A DNA stretch of 64,000 bases, from the NCBI RefSeq assembly GCF_921294215.1, contig NZ_CAKLDM010000002.1:2418001-2482000 (forward strand), read 5' to 3'. Below are positions 8,782 to 18,271 of this stretch, piece after piece (the stretch's first letter is position 1; every line of letters starts with the position of its first letter). The notes below the pieces were generated by a model. It was not told the origin of the DNA and did not search any database. It saw only the letters and a program-made list of their open reading frames with translations. Position numbers and translations under genes: made by a program. Origin of the DNA: Vibrio marisflavi CECT 7928 (GTDB lineage: Bacteria > Pseudomonadota > Gammaproteobacteria > Enterobacterales > Vibrionaceae).

Positions 8782-10791
8782 TTATTTTCTTCGCCAACGA
8801 TTCCTTCGTCCTATCTTAACCATAGATTGAACTGGCTTAGATTTACCTTGTTTGTCTAATGGGAAGATTTGCTTTTCTGCATGCAAATATCGACCTTGCA
8901 TTCCATTAACACCCAATTCCATTAAAGTGTTTCGCTCTTGCTTAGAATCGACCCCTACAGCTATCACTTTAGTATCTATACTCGCACAGGCACCAACTAA
9001 ACTCCGCACAAACAGTTGGTTTTCGTGCCTTTGATCAATTTGTTTGACCAAACTTCTATGCAGTTTTAAATAATCAATATTGAGATCTTTCAGATAGTGC
9101 GTACTCACTACTGAACGACCAGCTTGGTCCACACAAACTTTAAAACCGAATCCTAGCAGCATTTTTACGACTGGGCGCATGTAATCTAAATGCTCAACCA
9201 GTCTAGCCTCTGCAAACTCAAAAGTTAGCCTGTTTCGATATAATGACGGCAATTGTAAAAGCTCATCTCTAAACCATTTAAAATGATTCTTATCAGCAAA
9301 TGGAGTGATATGCATATTGATAGAATAGAGCTTCAATGAAGTAGGATCAGACATCATATATTTGAATATACGATGCAGAGCGGCCCTATCAAGCCTACTT
9401 TCATAGCCCACGGCTTCTAAGGCAGCGTTATATCTTGAAGCTTGCAGCAGACCTCGCTCTGGGTCATCAATTCGAACAAACAGCTCATTGTGGGCTAAGG
9501 CCAGCTCACTTTGTGCATTGTAAACAAAGCACTCTTGTTCAAAAACAAACAGTTGATTTGGCGCAATTGCCTGATCGAACAAACTTCTCCACCGAACGGT
9601 TCCTCGCTCATCATCAAATCGAGCCGTTTTCTTGAATTTACTCCAAGTATTGACCTGCTGAAGTTGAGCACTTTTAACTGCAGATTCAACCTCTTCCATA
9701 ATCGCTACTTGGTGCTCTCCTTCTTGATAAACAGTAAACCCTATATGGCACCAATCATCTTTATCCAACGGAGAAGGAGGCTCTATTTTTTGCAGCTGCT
9801 TAAGACAGCTTTGGGCAATATAAGTCAGATCTTTTGAGCTCAACTGCGGTGCGAAAATAGCAAAATCAGAAGAATAATAACGAGACAAAATAATGTCTGG
9901 GTAACGCTGCACAATGTTGGAGACTCGCTCGCCGATTTCTACGATGAAGTCGTCTGCAACTCGCTTGCTATTTTCCTCACGAATCTGCTCAATGTCCTCG
10001 ATTCGTAGCAACATCACTCCTCCTCGGACACCACTTTCAGACAGAGCAGATTCTAGCTTGCTATCAAACATGACGCGGTTTGCAGTACCTGTCAGTTGAT
10101 CGAGAAAAGTTTGGCTACGAATAAAAGTATCAAAACGGCTGCGCTCTTGCCGAGCATCTTGCAACTCTTCAATCAAAGTGTCCAACGCTTCACTGGCAGT
10201 AAAAGGCCACTCGCGAAAGTCACCTTTCGCGTATTCTTCCACTCGACCTGCCAGTATCATTCGACCGCGCTCTTCTAATAGCTCACATCCATAGAGCTGT
10301 TCTTTAAGCCACTTTAAGCCTCGAATAAGGCAGAATATGACCAAAGCTACGGCTAACGTTATTGATGATAAAGCCCCCATTGAATACCCATATCCTAGAT
10401 ATGGAGGGACAGCTTTAATAGACATTTGATAGGTCGGATTTAACTTAAGACGATATGTCTGGCTATATAGGAATGCTGGGTTTGTATGGGATTTCTTATC
10501 GACAAATTGATAAACCAAGCCCTGATTATTTGACAAAGTCATGTCGACAACATTTGCTGCGTGCAGAATTTTCGGCATCCAAATACGAAATGATTTGACT
10601 GAGTTCGGCTGCTGAAGCTCTTTGTCTACCACTTGGACAATGCCAGACAAGTAATGATTCTGATACTCCTGTCCAATTCGCTTAAAAGACAGTGATCCAC
10701 CAATGAATATAATAAACATCGCACTGATAACAATAATCGTTACAAATGCGACCAGCCTTGCACTGAGCTTTAAGGTAGGAGTACTCCTCAT
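8782..10791 (-). CDS. mshH: MshH, CsrD-like regulator with degenerate GGDEF and EAL domains
   Basis: 669 residues, first gene of the msh operon. Two transmembrane helices (about 11-33 and 134-155) flank a periplasmic segment and are followed by a HAMP-like linker. The GGDEF-type domain (about 225-380) has YYSSDF where GGDEF is expected, and the EAL-type domain (about 400-645) begins with LFVRID where EALVR is expected. Key catalytic residues are thus missing, so it should neither make nor hydrolyse c-di-GMP. The same degeneracy is the hallmark of E. coli CsrD, which directs RNase E turnover of the Csr small RNAs; MshH is its Vibrio counterpart. A CsrD-like role is inferred. The ATG at 10791 has only a close AGG in front, a weak ribosome site. 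Confidence 0.92.
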   Translation of the reverse strand: MRSTPTLKLSARLVAFVTIIVISAMFIIFIGGSLSFKRIGQEYQNHYLSGIVQVVDKELQQPNSVKSFRIWMPKILHAANVVDMTLSNNQGLVYQFVDKKSHTNPAFLYSQTYRLKLNPTYQMSIKAVPPYLGYGYSMGALSSITLAVALVIFCLIRGLKWLKEQLYGCELLEERGRMILAGRVEEYAKGDFREWPFTASEALDTLIEELQDARQERSRFDTFIRSQTFLDQLTGTANRVMFDSKLESALSESGVRGGVMLLRIEDIEQIREENSKRVADDFIVEIGERVSNIVQRYPDIILSRYYSSDFAIFAPQLSSKDLTYIAQSCLKQLQKIEPPSPLDKDDWCHIGFTVYQEGEHQVAIMEEVESAVKSAQLQQVNTWSKFKKTARFDDERGTVRWRSLFDQAIAPNQLFVFEQECFVYNAQSELALAHNELFVRIDDPERGLLQASRYNAALEAVGYESRLDRAALHRIFKYMMSDPTSLKLYSINMHITPFADKNHFKWFRDELLQLPSLYRNRLTFEFAEARLVEHLDYMRPVVKMLLGFGFKVCVDQAGRSVVSTHYLKDLNIDYLKLHRSLVKQIDQRHENQLFVRSLVGACASIDTKVIAVGVDSKQERNTLMELGVNGMQGRYLHAEKQIFPLDKQGKSKPVQSMVKIGRRNRWRRK

Positions 10792-10953
10792 AACCTATCG
10801 AATTCCATTTCCTGAAATGTAATTGGGCGATTTGCATGGTTATAAACCAAGCTATCGCTAATGTGTCGATATTGTCATCATTAACAGACGTTTGTCTACA
10901 TTAAACTTCAATGCTTGCCCAGTTTGAAGTGTATTGCCTACCCTCAGTTACTA

Positions 10954-10979
10954 AAAAGCCGCAATAAATTGCGGCTTTT
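10954..10979 (-). terminator. ssb terminator
   Basis: AAAAGCCGCAAT and its perfect complement ATTGCGGCTTTT, 12-bp arms separated by two bases, located 15 bases beyond the ssb stop. Read on the minus strand it ends in a T run. The symmetry would also let it act on the plus strand. Confidence 0.88.
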
Positions 10980-10994
10980 ATAAAGAATGGTTGA

Positions 10995-11531
10995 TTAAAA
11001 CGGAATATCGTCATCAAAATCCATTGGAGGCTCATTATATTGTGGCTGAGCTGGTTTAGGTGCTTGCTGAGTTGGAGCTGAAGGTTGAGCCTGCATCGCT
11101 GGTGCTGGCTGCTGAGGCTGACCCCATCCACCTTGAGGCTGTCCACCCATACCTTGATTCGCTGGAGCTCCACCTTGTGCACGGCCACCTAGCATTTGCA
11201 TAACGCCGTTAAACCCTTGCACAACTACTTCTGTTGTGTAGCGATCTTGGCCGCTTTGATCTTGCCACTTACGAGTTTGTAATTGACCTTCAATATAAAC
11301 CTGAGAGCCTTTGCGCAGGTACTCTCCTGCAACTTCAGCAAGCTTGCCAAACAATGCAACACGGTGCCATTCGGTTTTTTCACGCTGCTCACCTGTTGCC
11401 TTATCACGCCATGTTTCAGACGTCGCGATAGTGATGTTCGCTACAGCACCACCATTTGGCATATAACGAATTTCTGGGTCGTTACCCAGATTACCCACTA
11501 AGATTACTTTATTCACTCCACGGCTTGCCAT
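10995..11531 (-). CDS. ssb: single-stranded DNA-binding protein
   Basis: 178-residue SSB, which binds ssDNA as a tetramer during replication, recombination and repair. The OB-fold domain spans about residues 1-112 ([40 protein letters not shown], and the [16 protein letters not shown] strand). Then comes a Gly/Gln/Pro-rich disordered linker (about 113-168) and the conserved acidic tip MDFDDDIPF that recruits partner proteins. The length equals that of E. coli SSB (178). The gene is divergent from qstR. Unlike the E. coli ssb-uvrA arrangement, uvrA is separated by qstR and galU, and I found no convincing LexA box in the ssb upstream region. Confidence 0.98.
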   Translation of the reverse strand: MASRGVNKVILVGNLGNDPEIRYMPNGGAVANITIATSETWRDKATGEQREKTEWHRVALFGKLAEVAGEYLRKGSQVYIEGQLQTRKWQDQSGQDRYTTEVVVQGFNGVMQMLGGRAQGGAPANQGMGGQPQGGWGQPQQPAPAMQAQPSAPTQQAPKPAQPQYNEPPMDFDDDIPF

Positions 11532-11822
11532 GTTTTGCTCCGTCTAAATTCAATTCGGCTTTCAAATAACATAGTAGGATACCATGCTTTGCTACAACGA
11601 CAAATCTTGATTATTTAGGTATCAATCAAGTTGGGTTTGAAAATGGCTGTCATGAAAGTTCTTGCAATCCATTTATTCGAAGCAGATCAAGTCACAGCAC
11701 TACTGATTAAAATGCGTATTACTTTACACTAAGAATCTAGACGCAATTTCTTGGTTTCGTCTCGCCCCATGCCTGTAAATTTTGGAAGATAGCCACTCTT
11801 TTACAGTTATATATGAAAACAG

Positions 11823-12473
11823 ATGAAAAAAACCGACTACTCTAGAACAATTTACGCTTTATGCTTAGATAAAGAAGCACCTTGCCAACACTTTACTCAT
11901 ATAGAACAAGCCTATCGCAAAACCATCCCAAAAATTGAAGTAGAAGACTTACTCATCGCCTCCCCGCAACACCCGCACAAAATACTGCTTATTGACTATC
12001 GTCACTACCAAGAAATTATGACCAAAGTGATGACTTTACCCATTGCGTCAAATCGTTATGAAATCATCGTATTCAATGTAGAAAAAAGGCTAGTCACCGA
12101 AGAGCTTATCTCTATGGGGAATTTAAAGGGATTGTACTATCGTGATGATGACAAAAACGACATTGCAGCAGGTTGCAAGAAAATTGTCGACGGAAAGAAT
12201 TGTCTACCACGCAATATACTATGTCAGTTATTACACTATTATCGACACATTGTTAGCCATCATCCAACCAGTGTAAGCGTTGATTTAACCAGTCGGGAGG
12301 TTCAAATTTTACGCAGCCTGCAAACTGGCGCTTCTAACTCGAAAATCGCAGAGGCGCATTTCATTAGTGAATTCACCGTCAAATCCCACCTTTACCAAAT
12401 TTTTAAAAAACTGGCAGTTAAGAATCGAGTTCAAGCGATTGCCTGGGCCAACCGAAATTTGGTCAACCAATAA
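11823..12473 (+). CDS. qstR: LuxR/CsgD-type transcription factor, probable QstR
   Basis: 216 residues: a degenerate receiver-like N-domain (about 1-125) and a C-terminal LuxR-type helix-turn-helix (about 148-210, SREVQILRSLQTGASNSKIA ... FTVKSHLYQIFKKLAVKNRV). No phospho-accepting Asp pocket and no VpsT-like W-[FLM]-[TS]-R c-di-GMP motif can be seen. In V. cholerae the gene between ssb and galU in this orientation is qstR (VC0396), activated by TfoX and HapR and controlling competence and type VI secretion; the same neighbourhood is the main basis for the symbol. The start ATG at 11823 has no strong Shine-Dalgarno; an ATG at 11813 is out of frame. Confidence 0.85.
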   Translation: MKKTDYSRTIYALCLDKEAPCQHFTHIEQAYRKTIPKIEVEDLLIASPQHPHKILLIDYRHYQEIMTKVMTLPIASNRYEIIVFNVEKRLVTEELISMGNLKGLYYRDDDKNDIAAGCKKIVDGKNCLPRNILCQLLHYYRHIVSHHPTSVSVDLTSREVQILRSLQTGASNSKIAEAHFISEFTVKSHLYQIFKKLAVKNRVQAIAWANRNLVNQ

Positions 12474-12553
12474 CTTTTACTATTCTTGGGTTAAGTGAAT
12501 CATGTTATTGTACTGCGATAAATTAACTCAAATATTCAAGCCAGAGTCTGAAA

Positions 12554-13426
12554 ATGATTAAAAAGTGTCTTTTCCCTGCTGCAGGTTACGGAACCCGCTT
12601 CCTACCAGCTACCAAATCCATGCCCAAAGAAATGATGCCAGTAGTGAACAAACCACTGATTGAGTACGGCGTAGAAGAAGCTATTCAAGCAGGCATTGAT
12701 GGAATGTGCATCGTCACCGGGCGAGGCAAACACTCTATCATGGACCACTTTGATATGAACTATGAGCTGGAACACCAAATCAAAGGCACAAACAAAGAAG
12801 AGCTGCTGGTTGATATCCGTAAAATCATTGATACGGCAAACTTCACCTACATTCGCCAGCGCGAAATGAAAGGTTTAGGTCATGCAATACTAACTGGCCG
12901 TGAGTTAGTCGGCGATGAACCATTTGCTGTCGTTCTAGCCGATGACTTGTGCGTTAACAAAGATCAAGGTGTGCTGGCTCAAATGGTCGCCTTGTATAAA
13001 CAGTTCCGCTGCTCAATAGTTGCTGTTCAAGAAGTACCTGAAGATGAAACTCACAAATATGGCATCGTTCAAGGTGAAATGATCAAAGATGGACTTTACC
13101 GAGTTGATGACATGGTTGAAAAACCTGAACAAGGCACTGCCCCGAGCAACCTTGCGATTATTGGCCGCTATATTTTAACACCCGACATTTTTGAGTTAAT
13201 CGAACAAACAGAGCCGGGCAAAGGTGGTGAGATTCAAATTACCGATGCGCTACTAAAACAAGCAAAGTCGGGATGTGTACTAGCCTATAAATTCAAAGGT
13301 AAACGATTTGATTGCGGTAGCGTTGAAGGTTATATCGAAGCAACTAACTTCTGCTTTGAAAATTTGTACCTAAAAGACAAAGTAACAGCAGAGCTTGGCA
13401 AACAAACGACTCAGAAAGAAAGCTAA
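12554..13426 (+). CDS. galU: UTP-glucose-1-phosphate uridylyltransferase
   Basis: 290-residue nucleotidyltransferase that makes UDP-glucose from UTP and glucose 1-phosphate, feeding envelope polysaccharide, LPS core and galactose metabolism. The N-terminal nucleotide-binding motif AAGYGTRFLPATKSMPKEM (about residues 9-27) and the VVLADDLCV metal-site segment (about 127-135) are intact. FDCGSVEGYIEATN near the C-terminus is typical of bacterial GalU. It starts 80 bases after qstR on the same strand. The length is close to the usual 290-300. Confidence 0.97.
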   Translation: MIKKCLFPAAGYGTRFLPATKSMPKEMMPVVNKPLIEYGVEEAIQAGIDGMCIVTGRGKHSIMDHFDMNYELEHQIKGTNKEELLVDIRKIIDTANFTYIRQREMKGLGHAILTGRELVGDEPFAVVLADDLCVNKDQGVLAQMVALYKQFRCSIVAVQEVPEDETHKYGIVQGEMIKDGLYRVDDMVEKPEQGTAPSNLAIIGRYILTPDIFELIEQTEPGKGGEIQITDALLKQAKSGCVLAYKFKGKRFDCGSVEGYIEATNFCFENLYLKDKVTAELGKQTTQKES

Positions 13427-13451
13427 TTCTTCGCCACATTGCATTCATAAA

Positions 13452-13471
13452 TACTGTTTATTTATACAGCA
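13452..13471 (+). promoter_or_regulatory. LexA (SOS) box upstream of uvrA
   Basis: TACTGTTTATTTATACAGCA contains the core CTGT-N8-ACAG and matches most of the consensus TACTGTATATATAYACAGTA. It lies 68 bases before the uvrA ATG, where an SOS box is expected, and overlaps the region just upstream of a possible promoter (TTGGCA at 13479-13484, TAATAC at 13501-13506). uvrA is a classical SOS gene, so repression by LexA is the likely function. Confidence 0.85.
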
Positions 13472-13493
13472 AAATTAATTGGCACTCTGTTCA

Positions 13494-13531
13494 CTCTATG
13501 TAATACTTGTTCAACTTGGTATTACATAGAG
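13494..13531. repeat. 13-bp perfect inverted repeat in front of uvrA
   Basis: CTCTATGTAATAC (13494-13506) and GTATTACATAGAG (13519-13531) are exact reverse complements separated by 12 bases. The second arm ends eight bases before the uvrA start and covers the purine-rich ribosome-binding region; the first overlaps a possible -10 element. It could be an operator or an RNA hairpin that hides the Shine-Dalgarno. No matching known site comes to mind. Confidence 0.75.
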
Positions 13532-13538
13532 CAGAACA

Positions 13539-16361
13539 ATGGACAAAATTGAAGTTAGAGGGGCTCGAACTCACAACCTCAAAAATATCAGTCTGACAAT
13601 CCCTAGAGATAAGCTGATCGTCATAACCGGCCTTTCTGGTTCAGGCAAATCATCGCTTGCTTTTGATACGCTGTACGCTGAGGGCCAAAGGCGATATGTC
13701 GAATCTCTATCTGCCTATGCGCGGCAGTTTCTTTCTCTCATGGAAAAGCCTGACGTTGATCATATCGAAGGCCTCTCTCCTGCTATTTCAATCGAGCAAA
13801 AGTCCACTTCTCATAATCCAAGATCGACAGTGGGTACCATAACAGAGATCTACGATTACCTGCGCTTGCTTTACGCGCGTGTTGGCGAGCCCCGCTGCCC
13901 AGATCACCATACTCCCCTTGCAGCACAAACGATTAGCCAAATGGTCGACAGTGTTTTAGCTTGTCCCGAAGGCGCAAAAATGATGTTGCTAGCGCCTATC
14001 GTCAAAGAGCGTAAAGGGGAACATGTAAAGACTTTAGAAAACCTTTCTGCTCAGGGCTTTATTCGAGCTCGGATCGATGGGGAGATTTGCGATCTCTCTG
14101 ATCCACCAACTCTTGAGCTACATAAAAAACACACCATCGAAGTAGTGGTTGATCGCTTTAAAGTACGCCAAGATCTTCAACAACGTTTGGCCGAATCATT
14201 TGAAACAGCACTGGAGCTTTCTGGTGGTGTCGCGGTGGCGGCTCCTATGGAAGGAGGTGGTGAAGAAATTGTATTCTCTGCCAACTTTGCTTGCTCTCAT
14301 TGTGGCTACAGCATGCAAGAGTTAGAGCCGAGGTTGTTCTCTTTTAATAACCCTGCTGGTGCCTGCTCAACATGTGACGGATTAGGTGTTCAGCAATACT
14401 TCGACCCTGAAAGAGTGATCCAAGATGAAAGCTTGAGTCTGGCCGAAGGAGCGATTCGGGGTTGGGATAAAAAGAACTACTATTATTTCCAGATGCTCAC
14501 CTCTCTAGCTGATCACTATGATTTCGATTTGACGGTTCCATTCAAGTCTCTACCAAAGAAAGTGAAACAGGTTATTTTAACCGGTTCAGGTAGAACCGAA
14601 GTTGAGTTTAAGTATGTCAATGACCGAGGTGACGTACGCCTTAAACGCCATCCATTTGAAGGCATCCTCAACACACTTGAAAGGCGCTATCGAGATACTG
14701 AATCCAACGCTGTCCGTGAAGACTTAGTCAAATACATCTCGACAAAAACGTGTTCAAGCTGCAACGGTTCTCGACTAAGGCTTGAAGCGAGAAATGTGTT
14801 TATTCAAGATACGCCACTTCCGAATATCGTAGAGCTCAGCATTGCTGAAGCACTAGAGTTTTTCCAAAACTTAAAATTGGAAGGACAACGAGCACAAATT
14901 GCCGAAAAGGTGATGAAAGAAATCAATGACCGATTACACTTCCTAGTTAATGTAGGCCTCAACTACCTCAATTTATCACGCAGTGCTGAAACCTTGTCAG
15001 GTGGGGAGGCTCAGCGCATTCGCTTGGCAAGCCAAATTGGAGCCGGCCTTGTTGGGGTTATGTATGTACTTGATGAACCTTCGATTGGTCTGCATCAACG
15101 TGATAACGAACGACTACTACAAACACTTGTTCACTTGCGAGATTTAGGAAATACCGTTCTCGTGGTGGAGCATGATGAGGACGCAATCCGCGCAGCAGAT
15201 CATGTTATTGATATTGGCCCCGGTGCAGGTGTTCACGGTGGTGAAGTTATTGCCCAAGGTAAAGTTGAAGATATTATCGCTAACCCTAATTCATTGACTG
15301 GACACTACCTTGGTGGTGCAAAAGAAATTTCGATCCCTAAGCAGAGAACACCTATCGATAAAAAGAAAATGGTGTCGCTACTTGGAGCCTCTGGCAATAA
15401 CCTAAAAAATGTCACCCTAGATCTACCTGTTGGGTTATTCACTTGCATTACTGGTGTGTCTGGTTCTGGTAAGTCGACCTTAATCAATGATACTTTCTAC
15501 AAAATTGCGCATACCCAACTCAATGGTGCAACAACAGAAACCCCATCACCATACAGAGAAATAAAAGGGCTTGAGCACTTTGATAAAGTCATCGACATTG
15601 ACCAAAGCCCAATAGGGCGAACCCCTCGTTCTAACCCAGCCACTTACACTGGTATTTTTACTCCAATACGCGAGCTATTTGCAGGTACGCAAGAATCTCG
15701 TTCAAGAGGTTATAAACCCGGTAGGTTCAGCTTCAACGTTCGAGGTGGACGCTGTGAAGCCTGCCAAGGCGATGGGGTTATCAAAGTCGAAATGCACTTT
15801 TTGCCAGACGTTTATGTCGCTTGTGATGCTTGTAAAGGCAAGCGATATAACCGCGAAACTTTGGAGGTCAAATACAAAGGCAAATCCATTGATGAAGTGC
15901 TACAAATGACAGTTGAAGATGCACGTGAATTCTTTGACCCGGTTCCTGTCATTGCACGTAAACTTCAAACCCTGATGGATGTTGGTCTTTCCTACATTCG
16001 CCTTGGGCAAGCAGCAACGACTTTGTCTGGTGGTGAAGCTCAGCGGGTGAAGCTAGCAAGGGAGCTATCGAAAAGAGATACAGGAAAAACCTTGTATATC
16101 CTTGATGAACCCACTACCGGATTGCACTTTCACGACATCCAACAACTACTATCCGTTTTACATCGCCTACGCGATCACGGCAACACGGTTGTCGTTATTG
16201 AGCACAACTTAGATGTCGTAAAAACCGCAGACTGGATCGTCGATTTAGGGCCTGAAGGTGGCCAAGGTGGCGGTAAAATTATTGCTCAAGGCACGCCGGA
16301 ACAAGTGATGGAAGTCAAAGGTTCACACACCGCTAGGTTCTTAAAACCGATGTTAACTTAG
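13539..16361 (+). CDS. uvrA: excinuclease ABC subunit UvrA
   Basis: 940-residue damage-recognition ATPase of nucleotide excision repair, acting as a dimer that loads UvrB. Two ABC cassettes are complete: Walker [13 protein letters not shown] (about 31-42) with signature [12 protein letters not shown] (about 488), and Walker [11 protein letters not shown] (about 640) with signature [12 protein letters not shown] (about 830). Zinc modules appear as CSHC...CSTC (about 253-283) and CEAC...CDAC (about 740-766). The length equals E. coli UvrA (940). A LexA box and a long inverted repeat precede it; a hairpin terminator follows. It is transcribed in the same direction as galU and pglL. Confidence 0.98.
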   Translation: MDKIEVRGARTHNLKNISLTIPRDKLIVITGLSGSGKSSLAFDTLYAEGQRRYVESLSAYARQFLSLMEKPDVDHIEGLSPAISIEQKSTSHNPRSTVGTITEIYDYLRLLYARVGEPRCPDHHTPLAAQTISQMVDSVLACPEGAKMMLLAPIVKERKGEHVKTLENLSAQGFIRARIDGEICDLSDPPTLELHKKHTIEVVVDRFKVRQDLQQRLAESFETALELSGGVAVAAPMEGGGEEIVFSANFACSHCGYSMQELEPRLFSFNNPAGACSTCDGLGVQQYFDPERVIQDESLSLAEGAIRGWDKKNYYYFQMLTSLADHYDFDLTVPFKSLPKKVKQVILTGSGRTEVEFKYVNDRGDVRLKRHPFEGILNTLERRYRDTESNAVREDLVKYISTKTCSSCNGSRLRLEARNVFIQDTPLPNIVELSIAEALEFFQNLKLEGQRAQIAEKVMKEINDRLHFLVNVGLNYLNLSRSAETLSGGEAQRIRLASQIGAGLVGVMYVLDEPSIGLHQRDNERLLQTLVHLRDLGNTVLVVEHDEDAIRAADHVIDIGPGAGVHGGEVIAQGKVEDIIANPNSLTGHYLGGAKEISIPKQRTPIDKKKMVSLLGASGNNLKNVTLDLPVGLFTCITGVSGSGKSTLINDTFYKIAHTQLNGATTETPSPYREIKGLEHFDKVIDIDQSPIGRTPRSNPATYTGIFTPIRELFAGTQESRSRGYKPGRFSFNVRGGRCEACQGDGVIKVEMHFLPDVYVACDACKGKRYNRETLEVKYKGKSIDEVLQMTVEDAREFFDPVPVIARKLQTLMDVGLSYIRLGQAATTLSGGEAQRVKLARELSKRDTGKTLYILDEPTTGLHFHDIQQLLSVLHRLRDHGNTVVVIEHNLDVVKTADWIVDLGPEGGQGGGKIIAQGTPEQVMEVKGSHTARFLKPMLT

Positions 16362-16411
16362 GCTTATGCTCAACTGAGCGTGTTCAAGTAATCCAAATTG
16401 AGTATACTTTT

Positions 16412-16439
16412 AAAAACCAGCTTGTTAATGCTGGTTTTT
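16412..16439 (+). terminator. uvrA terminator
   Basis: AAAAACCAGC and GCTGGTTTTT are perfect complements around an 8-base loop and continue into TGTTTTG, 50 bases beyond the uvrA stop. It separates uvrA from the glycosyltransferase gene. Confidence 0.88.
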
Positions 16440-16474
16440 GTTTTGTAATTTATTGGGCTCACGGACGAAAATCT

Positions 16475-18250
16475 ATGGCGATATTGCACACTGCTGGTAC
16501 AAAACTAGAAGTAGAAGCACCAGCGGCACCGCTGAATAGGCACTTCATATTCTCGCTAGGGTTTATATTCCTTGTCGCCATGCACTTCTTTACACCAAAC
16601 CCTGGCGGTTCAGGCTTAGCATTATCATTTAACCCGGTAATCTGGTTTGGTTTAAGTATTACTTTAGCAATTGGCCTTTATCAGTTAGCAACCAACCATA
16701 CCTTTCGCTATTCACGTCTGACAATAGGCCTACTGGCAAGCTGTATTTTGCTTACCGTACCGGAGTTTTATACAAGCGCGAATATTGAGGAGTCAGTTAC
16801 TCGATTAGCAGGACTCTGGGTTGGGCTATTATTCTTTTTCTTGCTGCAGCAGTTCCACTTTAGCAACAAGCAAAAGCAAAGGATTCTTTGGTTTATTATT
16901 TTAGCCGTAGTGATTGAGTCACTGTTTGGTTACTTTCAGTATCTTTTTCTGCAACCTGGCAACCTTTTCGGCTACAACACAGTAGTAAACCGGCCATACG
17001 GCATATTTCAACAGCCAAATGTGATGGCCAGCTTTTTAGCAACCGGGCTCGCCCTTTCAGGCTACCTTCTTGCTCGTCAGCCAATTAAATATCAAAGCCA
17101 AATCAGCGCTGTCTCGCTCCTATACATTATCCCAGCATTAACGTTACCTCTATTGATTGTGTTGGCTTCACGAACAGGGTGGCTTGGCACCGCCATTTCG
17201 ATATTCATGTTGCTGCCGTATTTGTACTATAACTCAACAGTGAAACGATTTGCTGGCTGGGGAGCGTCGATTATCGTTGGTGTACTCCTTGGGTTTATTA
17301 TCGCCTTTGCATCTCATGGTGAAAAAAACATTGAGCAAAAAGCCAAGTTAGATAGCCCTAGGTCTTATATCTACAAACAAACCATCGATATGTTCATCGA
17401 GAAGCCGTTTACTGGTTATGGCTACGGAAAGTTTGAGCCCTCTTATCTGCTCTACACAGCTCGTCAACATCAGTTAAACCCTGATTATAAGCCGGGGCTA
17501 CCATCGTTAACTCATCCACATAACGAACTGCTTTATTGGGCTGTAGAAGGCGGATTAGTCCCTGTATTGGGTATTTTATTGGCAGCAGGCTTGGTGCTAC
17601 TGCGTATTCACCGGGGTAAAAAAGGCACCCGGCTGGCAACCTTTGCACTGTTTGTGCCCATAGTGCTGCATTCACAACTCGAATACCCCTTCTACCATTC
17701 AGCGATTCACTGGATCATTTTTATCATTTTTCTCTATTGGGTTGACCAGCGCTCAGCACTTTACAAGACGCGCCCTTTTAGTGAAATAACCAAAGCTCTA
17801 TTGCGCATTGCCAGCTTGATGCTGCCAATCGTGGTCGGTTTTTATATGATCAGCGCCTTACATACAAACTATGTTCTCACGAAATTTGAAAAATCGAATC
17901 CGCCAAACCCAGAGATATTAAGCAGGGCAAGTAATCCTGTTGTATGGAAAGATAGATTGGACTGGGATATTTACAGCACCTACTTGAAAATCGGCTTAGT
18001 AAAGAAAGATGCTAAGTTTATCCAACCCTATATTGATTGGTCACAAAAGGTTATCAAGAGAAAGCCGCGTCCCGCATTTTATACCAACTTGATTATCGCG
18101 TACCAAGGAATGGGGGAAGATAGAAAAGCGGAGGAAATCAGAACAGAAGCGAAATATCTATTCCCGAATAAAGACTTCGCTGATGTTAAATACATTCCAC
18201 CATCAGCTGGTGTGAAAACTGAAAGAAGAATTGATGAGCCCTCAGAATAG
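16475..18250 (+). CDS. PglL-type protein O-oligosaccharyltransferase (Wzy_C family)
   Basis: 591-residue polytopic membrane protein with about 12 hydrophobic segments. The central Wzy_C domain carries a large periplasmic loop with the TGYGYGKFEPSY and LTHPHNELLYWAVEGG motifs characteristic of the WaaL/Wzy/PglL superfamily. The C-terminal soluble part (about 470-590) corresponds to the Wzy_C_2 extension found in PglL-type oligosaccharyltransferases, which move lipid-linked glycans onto Ser/Thr of periplasmic proteins such as pilins. O-antigen ligase or polymerase is the alternative, but the absence of an O-antigen cluster nearby and the C-terminal extension favour PglL. The acceptor is unknown; no glycosylation genes adjoin it. 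Its stop codon lies inside a short hairpin shared with the convergent neighbour. Confidence 0.82.
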   Translation: MAILHTAGTKLEVEAPAAPLNRHFIFSLGFIFLVAMHFFTPNPGGSGLALSFNPVIWFGLSITLAIGLYQLATNHTFRYSRLTIGLLASCILLTVPEFYTSANIEESVTRLAGLWVGLLFFFLLQQFHFSNKQKQRILWFIILAVVIESLFGYFQYLFLQPGNLFGYNTVVNRPYGIFQQPNVMASFLATGLALSGYLLARQPIKYQSQISAVSLLYIIPALTLPLLIVLASRTGWLGTAISIFMLLPYLYYNSTVKRFAGWGASIIVGVLLGFIIAFASHGEKNIEQKAKLDSPRSYIYKQTIDMFIEKPFTGYGYGKFEPSYLLYTARQHQLNPDYKPGLPSLTHPHNELLYWAVEGGLVPVLGILLAAGLVLLRIHRGKKGTRLATFALFVPIVLHSQLEYPFYHSAIHWIIFIIFLYWVDQRSALYKTRPFSEITKALLRIASLMLPIVVGFYMISALHTNYVLTKFEKSNPPNPEILSRASNPVVWKDRLDWDIYSTYLKIGLVKKDAKFIQPYIDWSQKVIKRKPRPAFYTNLIIAYQGMGEDRKAEEIRTEAKYLFPNKDFADVKYIPPSAGVKTERRIDEPSE

Positions 18251-18256
18251 GGCTCA
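18235..18256. terminator. short hairpin between convergent genes, possible terminator
   Basis: TGAGCCCT and AGGGCTCA, a perfect 8-bp stem with a six-base loop that contains the pglL stop codon. No clear T tract follows on either strand, so intrinsic termination is uncertain, but its place between convergent genes fits that role. Confidence 0.5.
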
Positions 18257-18271
18257 CCGAAGTCGAAGTGT

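Noticed and set aside
11532..11822. LexA box between ssb and qstR
   Set aside because: No CTGT-N8-ACAG match; the only convincing SOS box in this area is upstream of uvrA.
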